A stretch of 41,941 nucleotides of DNA from JBJSXF01 sp046086225 (GCA_046086225.1 JBJSXF010000178.1:1-41941), one strand, 5' to 3'. Numbered from the stretch's first letter, positions 23,721 through 31,624 are shown. Made by a program: numbers and translations. The notes: generated by a model from the sequence alone, not told the origin.

Positions 23721-24351
23721 TCGCGGCGCCGCCCAGCGCGGCGAGTCGTACGGCGAGGGCCTCGGGATCGGTGACGACCCCGAGGCCCTCCCGCGTCACG
23801 AGCCATTCGTGGTTGCGGCGGTGGAGGTCGTCACCTGCGTCGAACCGGTTGAGGATGACGATGACCTCTCGGTCCGGTCCGATCGCGTCGCAGCAGAGTC
23901 GGGTGAGGTTGATGGTCCCGAGCCCGGCATCGGCGACGAGCACGACGGCGGCCGGATCGAGGGCCTCGATCAGGGTGAGGTTGTCCCCGTCCTCGGCGAT
24001 CGGCGCCCGGAGCCCACCGGCGCCCTCGATGAGCGCGAGGCCCGCTCCCGGCGCGACTTCGGCCACGAGGTCGGCGATCGTGAACGGTGGCAGGCCGAGC
24101 GCCGCAGCGGCCATGGGCGGCGCCATCGGGGTGGGCAGCCATCGGTGCGGCGGGCAGACGACCTCGGGCTGCTCGCCGCCCGCGGCGGCGAGCTCGGCCG
24201 CATCGGTGGTCGGGTCGCCGGGCGCGAACGACTGCGCCGGCTTGCGGCCGTGGGCGGCGATGCCCCGGGCGCGCAACTCCCGCAGCACGGCAGCGGTGAC
24301 CCAGGTCTTGCCGACCTCGGTGCCGGTGCCGGTGACGAACACGATGGTCAT
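23707..24351 (-). CDS. bioD: Dethiobiotin synthetase
   Basis: ATP-dependent carboxylation of 7,8-diaminopelargonate to dethiobiotin. The 214-residue protein begins MTIVFVTGTGTEVGKTWVTA with the P-loop GTGTEVGKT (about 7-15). It continues with RKPAQSF, the substrate segment IEGAGGLRAPIAEDG and the nucleotide-recognition region LNRFD. The start overlaps bioF by 4 bp. It is the last gene of bioA-bioF-bioD. The 3' end overlaps the transporter receptor gene by 14 bp, so there is no room for a terminator between the two convergent units. Confidence 0.94.
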   Translation of the reverse strand: MTIVFVTGTGTEVGKTWVTAAVLRELRARGIAAHGRKPAQSFAPGDPTTDAAELAAAGGEQPEVVCPPHRWLPTPMAPPMAAAALGLPPFTIADLVAEVAPGAGLALIEGAGGLRAPIAEDGDNLTLIEALDPAAVVLVADAGLGTINLTRLCCDAIGPDREVIVILNRFDAGDDLHRRNHEWLVTREGLGVVTDPEALAVRLAALGGAATTRR

Positions 24352-25436
24352 CGGGTCAAGCTCCCGTGGATGTCGGCGAGGGCGACGACGAGCGCGTCGA
24401 CCTCCGGGTCGGTATGGGCGGCCGAGAGGGTCACCCGCAGGCGCGAGGTGCCGGGGGCGACGGTCGGGGGCCGGATGGCGGGGACGAGGAGACCCCGGGC
24501 CGCAAGGGCGGCCGAGGCGAAGAGCGCGGCCTCCTCGTCGCCGACGACGAACGGGATGATGGGGGAGGGGTGGCCGGGCCGCACCCGCTCGACGAGCTCC
24601 CGCAGCCGGGCCGTGAGCGCGCCGCCCTCCGGGCTCCGCAGCACCCGCAGGGCGGCGAGCGCAGCGGCGGTATCGGCCGGCGTGGGGGCGGTCGTGAAGA
24701 TGTAGGGACGAGCTGCGTTCTCGAGCAGCTCGATGAATGCGGTCGGTCCGGCGACGAAGCCGCCGAGGGCACCGAGCGTCTTGGAGAGGGTGCCGACCCG
24801 CAGCACCGGCGCCTCCCCGGGATCGACATCGGGACCGAGGACGGCGTGGGCCTCGTCGAGCACGAGCAGAGCGTCGTGGCGAGCGCAGAGATCGATGAGC
24901 GATCCGACATCGGCCCGATCGCCGTCCATGGAGAAGACGGTGTCGGAGACGACGACGGCGCGCCGGTCGCCCCGGTCACCCAGGATCGCGTCGAGGTGGT
25001 CGAGGTCGCCGTGCCGGTAGATCCTGGTCTCGGCCCGGGCGAGTCGGCAGCCGTCGATGATCGACGCGTGGTTGAGTTCGTCGGAGCAGATGAGGGTGCC
25101 GTGCGTCCCGACCGTCGTGAGGACGCCCAGGTTGGCCGCGAAGCCGGTGGGGAAGATCGCGGCGCGCGGCATCCGCCGCCATTCGGCCAGCTCCGCCTCG
25201 AGCTCGTGGTGCACCCCACGGGAGCCTACGATGAGCCGGGCCGAGCCGCTGCCGGCCCCCCAGCGGTCGAGCGCGGCGTGAGCCGCGGCGATGACGGCCG
25301 GGTGGCGGGTCAGGCCGAGGTAGTCGTTCGACGCGAAGACCACCGGGCCTTCGGGTCCGACGGCCCGGGGGATCCGCCAGCGTCCGGCAGCGCGGATCGC
25401 GCCGGTCGCCGTCTCGGCCCAGGCCCGCCAGCTCAC
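24348..25436 (-). CDS. bioF: 8-amino-7-oxononanoate synthase
   Basis: PLP enzyme that condenses pimeloyl-thioester and alanine. The 362-residue protein, slightly shorter than most, has FASNDYLGLTRHP, GSGSARLIVGSRGVHHELE, SDELNHASIIDGCRLARAE, the Asp motif VLDEAHAVL and the PLP-lysine motif TLSKTLGALGGFVAG. The alpha-oxoamine synthase family also includes KBL and HemA. The bioA and bioD neighbours with 4-bp overlaps on both sides settle the assignment as BioF. Confidence 0.94.
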   Translation of the reverse strand: MSWRAWAETATGAIRAAGRWRIPRAVGPEGPVVFASNDYLGLTRHPAVIAAAHAALDRWGAGSGSARLIVGSRGVHHELEAELAEWRRMPRAAIFPTGFAANLGVLTTVGTHGTLICSDELNHASIIDGCRLARAETRIYRHGDLDHLDAILGDRGDRRAVVVSDTVFSMDGDRADVGSLIDLCARHDALLVLDEAHAVLGPDVDPGEAPVLRVGTLSKTLGALGGFVAGPTAFIELLENAARPYIFTTAPTPADTAAALAALRVLRSPEGGALTARLRELVERVRPGHPSPIIPFVVGDEEAALFASAALAARGLLVPAIRPPTVAPGTSRLRVTLSAAHTDPEVDALVVALADIHGSLTR

Positions 25437-26725
25437 GGTCCGCAGACCTCGTCGAGCGCGGCGTCGAGCGTGCGCACGATCCGGTGCAGTTCCTCCGAGG
25501 TGACGGTGAGCGGGGGCATGAGCACGATCACGTCTCCGAGGGGGCGCAGGAGCACGCCGCGCTCCACCGATGCCGCGCAGACCCGGCGACCCCAGCGCAG
25601 TCCATCGGTCGGTGGTGCGAGCTCGACGCCCACCATGAGTCCCCGCTGGCGCACCTCGGCCACGGCGGCCTTCGGGGCGATGCGGTCGTCGAGGAGACCC
25701 TGCAGCTCCTCGGCCCGCTCGCGGACGTTCGCGAGCACATCCCAGGCCTCGATGAGCTCGAGGTGGCGGAGCGCGACGGCGGCGGCGAGCGCGTTCCCGC
25801 TGTACGAGTGTCCGTGGTAAAGCGTGCGTTCCCCGAGATCTTCACCGAGGAACGCCTCGTAGACCGGGCCGGAAGCAACCGTCGCCGACATGGCGAGGTA
25901 GCCGCCGGTGAGTCCCTTCCCCAAGCACATGAGGTCGGGACGTATCCCGGCCAGTTCGGATGCGAAGAGCGTGCCGGTGCGACCGAAGCCGGTTGCGACC
26001 TCGTCGCAGATGAGCAGCACATCGTGGTCGCGACAGGCGGCGGCGAGCTGGGCCAACCCCTCGGGTGTGCCCATGCGCATCCCGGCGGCGCCCTGCACCA
26101 ACGGCTCGACGATGACGGCAGCCAGCTCCGTCGCGTGTTCGGCCACCATGGCCGCAGCGGTGGCGCACGCGTCGGGCGCGTCGAGGTCGGGGGCCCTGAG
26201 CACCGGGAAGCGCAGCGGGTCGAACACGGTCGTGCCGAACCCGCCGTCACCGACCGAGAGCGCGCCGATCGTGTCCCCGTGGTAGGCGCCACCGAACGCG
26301 AGGAAGGTCGTCCGGCCGGCGATGCCGCGGTTGGCCCAGTATTGGAACGCGATCTTCAGGGCCTGCTCGACGGCCGAGGCCCCGTCACCGGCGTAGAGGA
26401 AGTGAGGGTCGTCGACGGGCACCACCCGGGCCAGGGCCTCGGAGAGCTCGATCGTGGTGCGGTTGCCGTTGCCGAGCATCGTCGAGTGGGCGCCGAGCTC
26501 GAGTTGCGCGCGAACGGCATCGTCGAGCTCGGGGATGCGGTGGCCGAGCGTGGTGACCCAGAGCGACGAGATGGCGTCGAGGTAGCGGCGTCCGTCGACG
26601 TCGATGAGCTCGCGACCTTCGGCCCCGGCGACGATGACGGGGCGGTTGGCGGCGTAGGCGGCCATCTGGGTGAATCCGTGCCAGACCACGGCGGCATCGC
26701 GCTCGACCCACTCCATGGCGGTCAT
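25433..26725 (-). CDS. bioA: Adenosylmethionine-8-amino-7-oxononanoate transaminase
   Basis: Class III PLP aminotransferase that makes 7,8-diaminopelargonate with SAM as amino donor. From ATG 26725 it has 430 residues: MTAMEWVERD, VWHGFTQMAAY, SSLWVTTLGH, DGASAVEQALKIAFQYW, YHGDTIGALSVG, DEVATGFGRTG and the PLP lysine in CLGKGLTGGYL. The WHGFTQM segment is characteristic of BioA. ATG 26716 (MEWVERD) is an alternative start. It is the first gene of the biotin operon and diverges from the TetR gene with only 11 bp between start codons. bioB is not in the window. Confidence 0.94.
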   Translation of the reverse strand: MTAMEWVERDAAVVWHGFTQMAAYAANRPVIVAGAEGRELIDVDGRRYLDAISSLWVTTLGHRIPELDDAVRAQLELGAHSTMLGNGNRTTIELSEALARVVPVDDPHFLYAGDGASAVEQALKIAFQYWANRGIAGRTTFLAFGGAYHGDTIGALSVGDGGFGTTVFDPLRFPVLRAPDLDAPDACATAAAMVAEHATELAAVIVEPLVQGAAGMRMGTPEGLAQLAAACRDHDVLLICDEVATGFGRTGTLFASELAGIRPDLMCLGKGLTGGYLAMSATVASGPVYEAFLGEDLGERTLYHGHSYSGNALAAAVALRHLELIEAWDVLANVRERAEELQGLLDDRIAPKAAVAEVRQRGLMVGVELAPPTDGLRWGRRVCAASVERGVLLRPLGDVIVLMPPLTVTSEELHRIVRTLDAALDEVCGP

Positions 26726-26739
26726 TCTCGTCCACAATG
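26723..26739. promoter_or_regulatory. Near-palindromic bioA/tetR start junction
   Basis: CATTCTCGTCCACAATG has six of eight symmetric positions paired, and its ends are the two divergent ATG codons. Each ATG has CATTNT eight nt upstream (CATTCT for tetR, CATTGT for bioA on the minus strand), which could be overlapping -10 boxes for two leaderless transcripts. It is a possible operator for the TetR protein; this is inference. Confidence 0.35.
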
Positions 26740-27333
26740 GTGGTCGTGGCCCACCCGGACCCCCTGAGCCTCGACGAGCGCCTCCTCACCGCGACCTACG
26801 GGTGCATCGCGCGGTTCGGATTGACCAAGACGACGGTCGAGGACGTGGTGCGGGCCTCGGGGGTCTCGCGGGCCACGATCTACCGGCAGTTCCCGGGTGG
26901 GCGGGACGAGCTCATCCGGGCCACCGTGGCCTGGGAGATCGGCAACTTCCTCACCGCCCTGGCCGACCACGTCCGTGACGCGCCCGATCTCGCCGAGCTG
27001 CTGGCCCGGGGGCTGCCCTTCGCTCATCGGGCGGTCGCCGAGCACGAGGTGCTCCGGGCCGTGCTGGCCACCGAGCCCGAGCGGTTCCTGCCCCTGCTCA
27101 GCACGGAGTCGGCCCGGACGCTGCCGTTCATCGCCGATTTCCTGCTGCCGTACCTGCGCCGGGAGGCCGGGGCGGGTCGGCTCCGGGTCGGGGTGCTTCC
27201 CGAGGCGGCTGCCGACTACCTGGCTCGGGCGGTGCTGTCGCTCATCGGCTCCCCGGGCCGCCACGACCTCGACGACCCCGAGGCGGTGCGGGCCTTGGTG
27301 GACATCGAGCTGCTGGGCGGGATCTCGGCCTGA
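26737..27333 (+). CDS. TetR/AcrR family regulator next to bioA
   Basis: DNA-binding repressor of 198 residues. The N-terminal helix-turn-helix has TTVEDVVRASGVSRATIYR and QFPGGRDELI (about 29-57). The remainder is an Ala/Leu-rich all-helical ligand-binding domain with no recognisable ligand motif. It diverges from bioA, which recalls BioQ, the TetR-type biotin regulator of mycobacteria and corynebacteria, but I cannot see sequence proof of orthology. The alternative is that it forms a pair with the TetR gene 109 bp downstream and serves the diiron enzyme. GTG 26740 or 26746 are other possible starts. Confidence 0.85.
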   Translation: MVVVAHPDPLSLDERLLTATYGCIARFGLTKTTVEDVVRASGVSRATIYRQFPGGRDELIRATVAWEIGNFLTALADHVRDAPDLAELLARGLPFAHRAVAEHEVLRAVLATEPERFLPLLSTESARTLPFIADFLLPYLRREAGAGRLRVGVLPEAAADYLARAVLSLIGSPGRHDLDDPEAVRALVDIELLGGISA

Positions 27334-27416
27334 GCCGATCCGGAATGGCGCCCGATCCGGGAGGTTCGGCCGGGAGCGGCGGGGGAGGCGTGAGCGAGCC
27401 GGCCCAGGGATAGGGC

Positions 27417-27445
27417 TTGACAATGAGACAGATCGGGGGTAGATG
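27417..27445 (+). promoter_or_regulatory. Promoter of the second tetR / diiron operon
   Basis: TTGACA at 27417-27422 (a perfect -35), a 17-bp spacer, then TAGATG at 27440-27445 as -10. The RNA would start near 27452, just before ATG 27455. The rest of the 27334-27416 spacer shows only GC-rich partial repeats. Confidence 0.6.
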
Positions 27446-27451
27446 TCTCAT
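27423..27451. promoter_or_regulatory. TetR operator: perfect 8-bp inverted repeat
   Basis: ATGAGACA (27423-27430) and TGTCTCAT (27444-27451) are exact inverted repeats with a 13-bp spacer and 21 bp between half-site centres, two helical turns. They lie between the -35 and -10 boxes and over the -10 box of the downstream tetR gene, the standard layout for autorepression. Confidence 0.7.
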
Positions 27452-27454
27452 CTG

Positions 27455-28039
27455 ATGGCTCCCGGAGACGCCCTCCCCGACGGTCTGCTCGACGCGCTGA
27501 CCGTGTGCGTCGCCCGATCCGGGTTGGCCGGCACCACGCTCGAAGACGTCGCTCGGGAAGCGGGCTGCTCCCGGGCCACCCTCTACCGCCACTTCGCGGG
27601 CAAGGTTCCGCTGCTGGCCGCGCTGGCCGCCCGGGACGGAGAGACCATCGCCCGGGAACTCGTGGCCGAGGCCCGGGTTGCGTCGACGCTCACCGACGCG
27701 GTGGTGGCGGTCGTCGCCGGCGGCGTGACTGCGCTCGGCGAGCACCCGGCGCTCGCCCGACTCCTCGCCGAGGAGCCCGAGGTGCTGCTGCCCTACCTCT
27801 CCTTCGCCGGGCAGACCGCATTTCTCGCGGCGGCCGCCGACCGGCTGGCCCCCGCGTTCACCGCCTTCCTCCCGGAGCCCGACGCCGCCCGGCTCGCCGA
27901 GTGGGTCGTGCGGATGACGCTCTCCCACCTGCTGTGCCCGTCCGACCGCTTCGACGTGGCCGACGCAGCCCAGGTCCGTTCCGGAGTCGACGCCTTCGTC
28001 GTCCCCGGTTTCCTCCACCGAAGCGAGGTGCACCAATGA
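27455..28039 (+). CDS. TetR/AcrR family regulator coupled to a diiron enzyme
   Basis: 194-residue repressor from ATG 27455. ATG 27443, four codons upstream, is in frame but lies inside the predicted -10 box, so it is not favoured. The helix-turn-helix has TTLEDVAREAGCSRATLYRHF-type residues (about 26-46 from MAPGDALP), very similar in layout to the preceding TetR, which suggests an old duplication. The C-terminal domain is Ala/Leu-rich. Its stop overlaps the diiron gene by ATGA, so both proteins are made from one mRNA, probably under self-control through the operator at 27423-27451. Confidence 0.88.
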   Translation: MAPGDALPDGLLDALTVCVARSGLAGTTLEDVAREAGCSRATLYRHFAGKVPLLAALAARDGETIARELVAEARVASTLTDAVVAVVAGGVTALGEHPALARLLAEEPEVLLPYLSFAGQTAFLAAAADRLAPAFTAFLPEPDAARLAEWVVRMTLSHLLCPSDRFDVADAAQVRSGVDAFVVPGFLHRSEVHQ

Positions 28040-29163
28040 GCAGCAACCAGGAGATCCTCGGCCGCGAGGAGATCAACGACCTCGAGGCCATCCTCTCGGT
28101 CACGAATACCGACGACGACGCGGTCCTGCGTGCCGTCGGCACGAGCTACGACGCCACCTTCACGTGGGATTACGAGCAGAGCCGGGCTCCGCTGGTGAAG
28201 CTCTACGAGAAGGCCAAGACCTCGCAGTGGAACGCGACGACCGACCTCGATTGGTCGATCGATGTCGATCAGGAGAAGTTGGCCCTGGCCGGCATGACCC
28301 GCGAGGACGCGCGGTTCTTCACCGACGCGGTCGATCTCAAGGGAACGCCGTTCGCCACATGGGGCCAGGACCAGTGGGTGCAGCTCGCGATCGAGAGCCA
28401 GAACTGGACCCTCTCGCAGTTCATGCACGGCGAGCAGGGCGCCCTGCTCTGCACCGCCCGCATCGTCGAGACGGTGCCGTGGATCGACGCCAAGTACTAC
28501 GCGTCGACCCAGGCGGTCGACGAGGCTCGTCACGTCGAGGTCTTCGCTCGCTACCTGAACACGAAGCTGTCGGGCAACTACCCGATCAACGCCCACCTCG
28601 GTCTGCTCCTCGACGACATCCTCGCCGACTCCCGTTGGGACATGACCTACCTGGGAATGCAGATCATGGTCGAGGGCCTGGCCCTGGCCGCCTTCGGGTT
28701 CATGCACCAGATGACCACCGAGCCGCTGCTCAAGCAGTTGCTCCGGTACGTGATGAGCGACGAGGCCCGTCACGTGGCCTTCGGGGTGCTCTCCCTGCAG
28801 GAGTACTACGGAGAGCTCACCGATGCCGAGATGATGGACCGCCAGGAGTTCGCGTTCGAGGCGGCCGTGCGCATGCGCGACCGCTTCCTCTCCCAGGAGG
28901 TCTGGGCCCGGATGGGTGTCGACGTGAAGGACGCCTTGGCGCTGGTGATGGCCGACGAGGGCCGCAAGATGTTCCAGAACATCCTGTTCTCGAAGATCGT
29001 CCCCAACTGCAAGAAGCTCGGCCTCCTCGACCGTAACGACGGCTGGCTGCGTCAGCGTTTCACCGAGCTCGGGGTCATCCAGTTCGAGGACTGGGCCGAC
29101 ACCGGTGAGGAGTACGCGTTGCTCGATGAGGTGGCGAAGGACCGCGAGGCCACGGCGAGCTGA
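28036..29163 (+). CDS. Ferritin-like diiron oxygenase/oxidase of unknown substrate
   Basis: 375-residue protein with two copies of the carboxylate-bridged diiron signature at identical spacing: E133-x29-E163-x2-H166 (HGEQGALL, DEARHVEVF) and E213-x29-E243-x2-H246 (VEGLALA, SDEARHVAFG). This is the ribonucleotide-reductase R2/bacterial monooxygenase type of site, on a four-helix bundle. There is no signal peptide, and no R2-type radical-transfer C-terminus is evident. It could be an R2-like hydroxylase, desaturase, N-oxygenase or oxidase; the sequence does not say which. Coupling to a TetR gene with its own operator suggests induction by a small hydrophobic ligand. No reductase partner is adjacent. 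ATG 28036 overlaps the tetR stop. Confidence 0.85.
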   Translation: MSSNQEILGREEINDLEAILSVTNTDDDAVLRAVGTSYDATFTWDYEQSRAPLVKLYEKAKTSQWNATTDLDWSIDVDQEKLALAGMTREDARFFTDAVDLKGTPFATWGQDQWVQLAIESQNWTLSQFMHGEQGALLCTARIVETVPWIDAKYYASTQAVDEARHVEVFARYLNTKLSGNYPINAHLGLLLDDILADSRWDMTYLGMQIMVEGLALAAFGFMHQMTTEPLLKQLLRYVMSDEARHVAFGVLSLQEYYGELTDAEMMDRQEFAFEAAVRMRDRFLSQEVWARMGVDVKDALALVMADEGRKMFQNILFSKIVPNCKKLGLLDRNDGWLRQRFTELGVIQFEDWADTGEEYALLDEVAKDREATAS

Positions 29164-29182
29164 TCGCAGCCCGGAACGGGAT

Positions 29183-29218
29183 CGGAGGGGGGTCGCCGAG
29201 TCCGGCGGCCCCCCTCCG
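29183..29218. terminator. Bidirectional terminator between convergent genes
   Basis: 16-bp stem (29183-29198 with 29203-29218, one T-G pair) and an AGTC loop: CGGAGGGGGG...CCCCCCTCCG outside, CGCCG/CGGCG inside. It lies in the 72-bp gap between the diiron gene and the propeller gene, whose ends face each other. There is no U tract on either strand, the usual state for actinobacterial terminators. Confidence 0.7.
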
Positions 29219-29235
29219 GCGCGTTCGGTCCCGGG

Positions 29236-30504
29236 TCAGGGCCGGATCTTGGAGAGCGTGTCGTCGTTCTCGTTCGAGACCCAGATGTTGGATCCGTCGA
29301 ACCCCACCCATGTGGGTGCGACCCCGACGGCGACGGTGCCGGTGACGCTGTTCGTCGCCGCGTCGATCCGCCTCACCGTGTTGGAGTTCCGCATCGCGAC
29401 CCAGATGTTCCGCCCGTCGAACGCGAGCCCGGACGGAGCGTCGGCGACGAACACCGTGGCGACGACGGCGTTCGTGGCGGGATCGATCTTGAAGACCGCA
29501 TCGGTCGCGAAGGACGACGCCCACAGGAACCGGCCGTCGAACGCCATCCACCCGGTTTCGGCCGCCGGGGTGGCCGAGCCGATGAGGGCGTTCGTGGCCG
29601 GGTTGATCTTGCGGATGGCTCCGCTCCCCGAAGAAGCCCAGAGATTGGTGCCGTCGTACTCGAGATACTGGGGGTTGTCCCCGCCGGGCATTGTGACCGT
29701 GGCGACGACGGTCGCCGTCGCCGGGTTGATCTTGGTGAGCGTGCCCGCCCCTTGGTTGGCGACCCAGATGCGGCTGCCGTCGTACTCGACGCTGATGGGC
29801 TGAGCGCCGACCACGACCGTCGCGGTGATGGCATTGGTCTTCGGGTTGATCCGCACGACCCGGTCGTCGTCCTGCCGAGTGACCCAGATGCTGGTGCCGT
29901 CGAACGTCGCGTCGACCGGTGCGCCGGGAACGGGCACGGTGGCGAGGACGGCGTTCGTGCGGGGGTCGATCTTGGCGACCTGGTTGTCGCCGTAGTAGGC
30001 GACCCAGAGGTTGGTGCCGTCGAACGTCGGGTTCGCGGGACTGCTCCCGGTGGCGATGGTCGCCGGCCGGGTCGGGTCCTGCCACCAGGCTTCCCGTCCG
30101 ATCTGGTTGGGGCTCAGCCGCGGCGCGGCCTTGGGGCCGAGGACGACCCAGACGGCCGGGCTGGTGAGCGGCGCCTTGCCGGTGCTCGGGGCGACGGCGA
30201 CGTAGGTGCCGCCGTTCGCGGCCACCACGTCGCTCTTCGCGTAGGCGGTGGACGACGACCACCCGCCCCGGAAGCGCATGCCGTCGGCGGTCCAGGCCAC
30301 CTTGGTCTCGGATGCGCTGCACGTGCCTCCGGCCTGGGCGTCGATCACCCGCAGGACCTTGGCCCCGGTCTTCGGGTAGCAGGCGACGATCCGTCCCGAC
30401 GTCGTCGACGGGATGGCGGCCCAGGCCGCCGTGGCCCCGAGTCCGACGAGCAGGCCGAGCGCAGCGAAGAGCACTCGGGAGCGGGTGAGCGATCGCACCT
30501 TCAT
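29236..30504 (-). CDS. Secreted beta-propeller (YVTN/Vgb-like) protein with carbohydrate-binding-like module
   Basis: 422-residue protein with an N-terminal signal peptide (KVRSLTRSR, then FAALGLLVGLGATAAWA). A short cysteine pair region (about 42-62, CYPKTG...GGTC) is followed by a segment resembling chitin/cellulose-binding CBM5/12 modules (GGWSSSTAYAKSDVVAANGG, then TYVAVAPSTGKAP...W, about 80-125). The rest is six full and one partial repeats of about 40 residues: (F/Y)DG-x-x-(I/L)W(V/A)...(K/R)I(N/D)P-x-TNA. This fits a seven-bladed propeller. Start ATG 30504 has GGAGGT 5 nt upstream. It is expected outside the membrane; function unknown, possibly polysaccharide or cell-surface binding. 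Confidence 0.85.
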   Translation of the reverse strand: MKVRSLTRSRVLFAALGLLVGLGATAAWAAIPSTTSGRIVACYPKTGAKVLRVIDAQAGGTCSASETKVAWTADGMRFRGGWSSSTAYAKSDVVAANGGTYVAVAPSTGKAPLTSPAVWVVLGPKAAPRLSPNQIGREAWWQDPTRPATIATGSSPANPTFDGTNLWVAYYGDNQVAKIDPRTNAVLATVPVPGAPVDATFDGTSIWVTRQDDDRVVRINPKTNAITATVVVGAQPISVEYDGSRIWVANQGAGTLTKINPATATVVATVTMPGGDNPQYLEYDGTNLWASSGSGAIRKINPATNALIGSATPAAETGWMAFDGRFLWASSFATDAVFKIDPATNAVVATVFVADAPSGLAFDGRNIWVAMRNSNTVRRIDAATNSVTGTVAVGVAPTWVGFDGSNIWVSNENDDTLSKIRP

Positions 30505-30523
30505 CACGGACCTCCGGGTCGGT

Positions 30524-30548
30524 CGGCCGGATCGGCCGGACGGCCGGA
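30524..30548. repeat. Three CGGCCGGA direct repeats upstream of the propeller gene
   Basis: CGGCCGGA occurs at 30524-30531, 30533-30540 and 30541-30548, in the 217-bp divergent spacer between the propeller gene and the desaturase. Each unit is near-palindromic, so the stretch may fold or bind a protein, or may be simple GC-rich noise. The rest of the spacer shows only the desaturase promoter. Confidence 0.4.
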
Positions 30549-30675
30549 GGCTATTCGGACAAGCGCGACATGGCGCGGCGCCACTCGGAGAGGGCGAACG
30601 CCTCGCGCCGCAGGAGCCGGGAGCGCGGTGGAACCAGTTCTGCGCCCGTGTCGGGGTTCGGGCTTCCGCCTGCGC

Positions 30676-30681
30676 TATCGT
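30676..30681 (+). promoter_or_regulatory. -10 box of the desaturase gene
   Basis: TATCGT with a predicted start near 30688, giving a 5' leader of about 34 nt that ends in a GGTAGGGGAAT ribosome-binding stretch before ATG 30722. No clear -35 is seen. Confidence 0.4.
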
Positions 30682-30721
30682 GACGGGGACACGCAGCCTA
30701 CAGACAGGTCGGTAGGGGAAT

Positions 30722-31609
30722 ATGTCCGATTCTCTCCAGGTGGCAAACCGGTCCGGCGATCCGGCCGCGAGCAGTGCCGAGAGCCCCGACCGGCGTCCGG
30801 GCCGGATCAACTGGCTCTCGTCGATCCCGTTCTTCATCGTCCATGCGCTCTGCCTCCTCGCGTTCGTGACGGGCGTGACCCGCACGGCGGCGATCCTGTT
30901 CCTCGCCACCTACTGGTCGCGAATGTTCTTCATCACCGGCGGGTACCACCGCTACTTCGCGCACCGGGCGTTCCGGCTCGGTCGCGTGTCCCAGTTCGTG
31001 TTCGCCTTCGGGGGCCTCACCGCTGCGCAGAAGGGACCGCTGTGGTGGGCGGGCAACCACCGCAACCACCACCGCTTCTCCGACACCGAACGCGACATCC
31101 ACTCGCCGCGTCACGGGTTCCTGTGGAGCCACGTCGGCTGGATCCTCTCCGACAGCTACAAGGAGTCGGGTCGCGACGAGATGCGCGACTTCGACGAGTA
31201 CCCCGAGCTCCGGTTCCTCGAAAGGCACGACTGGATCGGCCCCTGGGTCCTCGGCGTCACCTGCTTCCTCATCGGCGGGTGGAGCGGCCTCGTCGTCGGC
31301 TTCTTCTGCTCGACAGTGCTGCTGTGGCACTCCACGTTCCTCGTGAACTCGATGGCGCACGTGTTCGGTCGGCGCCCCTACGAGACCGACGACACCAGCC
31401 GCAACTCGCTCCTCATCGCGCTCGCCACCTTCGGCGAGGGTTGGCACAACAACCACCACCGTTACCAGAGCGCAGCGCGCCAGGGCTTCCGCTGGTGGCA
31501 GATCGACGTGACCTACTACGTGCTCTGGCTCCTCGCTCGCGTCGGGATCGTGCGCGGTTTGCGGCCGGTGCCGGCCCGGGTGATCGAAGAGGCTCGCCGG
31601 AGCCGGTGA
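30722..31609 (+). CDS. Membrane fatty acyl-CoA/lipid desaturase (delta-9 type)
   Basis: Introduces a double bond into acyl chains using a membrane-embedded diiron centre. The 295-residue protein has the three histidine boxes HRYFAH (76-81), HRNHH (113-117) and HNNHH (242-246), with hydrophobic segments before box one and between boxes two and three. WHSTFLVNSMAHVFGRRPYET is the typical region before the third box (quoted here as WHSTFLVNSMAH and VFGRRPYET). The size and boxes match bacterial stearoyl-CoA desaturase-like enzymes such as mycobacterial DesA3. RNase J follows 15 bp after the stop but with its own -10 box. Confidence 0.92.
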   Translation: MSDSLQVANRSGDPAASSAESPDRRPGRINWLSSIPFFIVHALCLLAFVTGVTRTAAILFLATYWSRMFFITGGYHRYFAHRAFRLGRVSQFVFAFGGLTAAQKGPLWWAGNHRNHHRFSDTERDIHSPRHGFLWSHVGWILSDSYKESGRDEMRDFDEYPELRFLERHDWIGPWVLGVTCFLIGGWSGLVVGFFCSTVLLWHSTFLVNSMAHVFGRRPYETDDTSRNSLLIALATFGEGWHNNHHRYQSAARQGFRWWQIDVTYYVLWLLARVGIVRGLRPVPARVIEEARRSR

Positions 31610-31615
31610 TACGTT
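31610..31615 (+). promoter_or_regulatory. -10 box of the RNase J gene (near-leaderless)
   Basis: TACGTT immediately after the desaturase TGA, 9 nt before ATG 31625. There is no Shine-Dalgarno before the ATG. Confidence 0.45.
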
Positions 31616-31624
31616 GCCGCGCCG

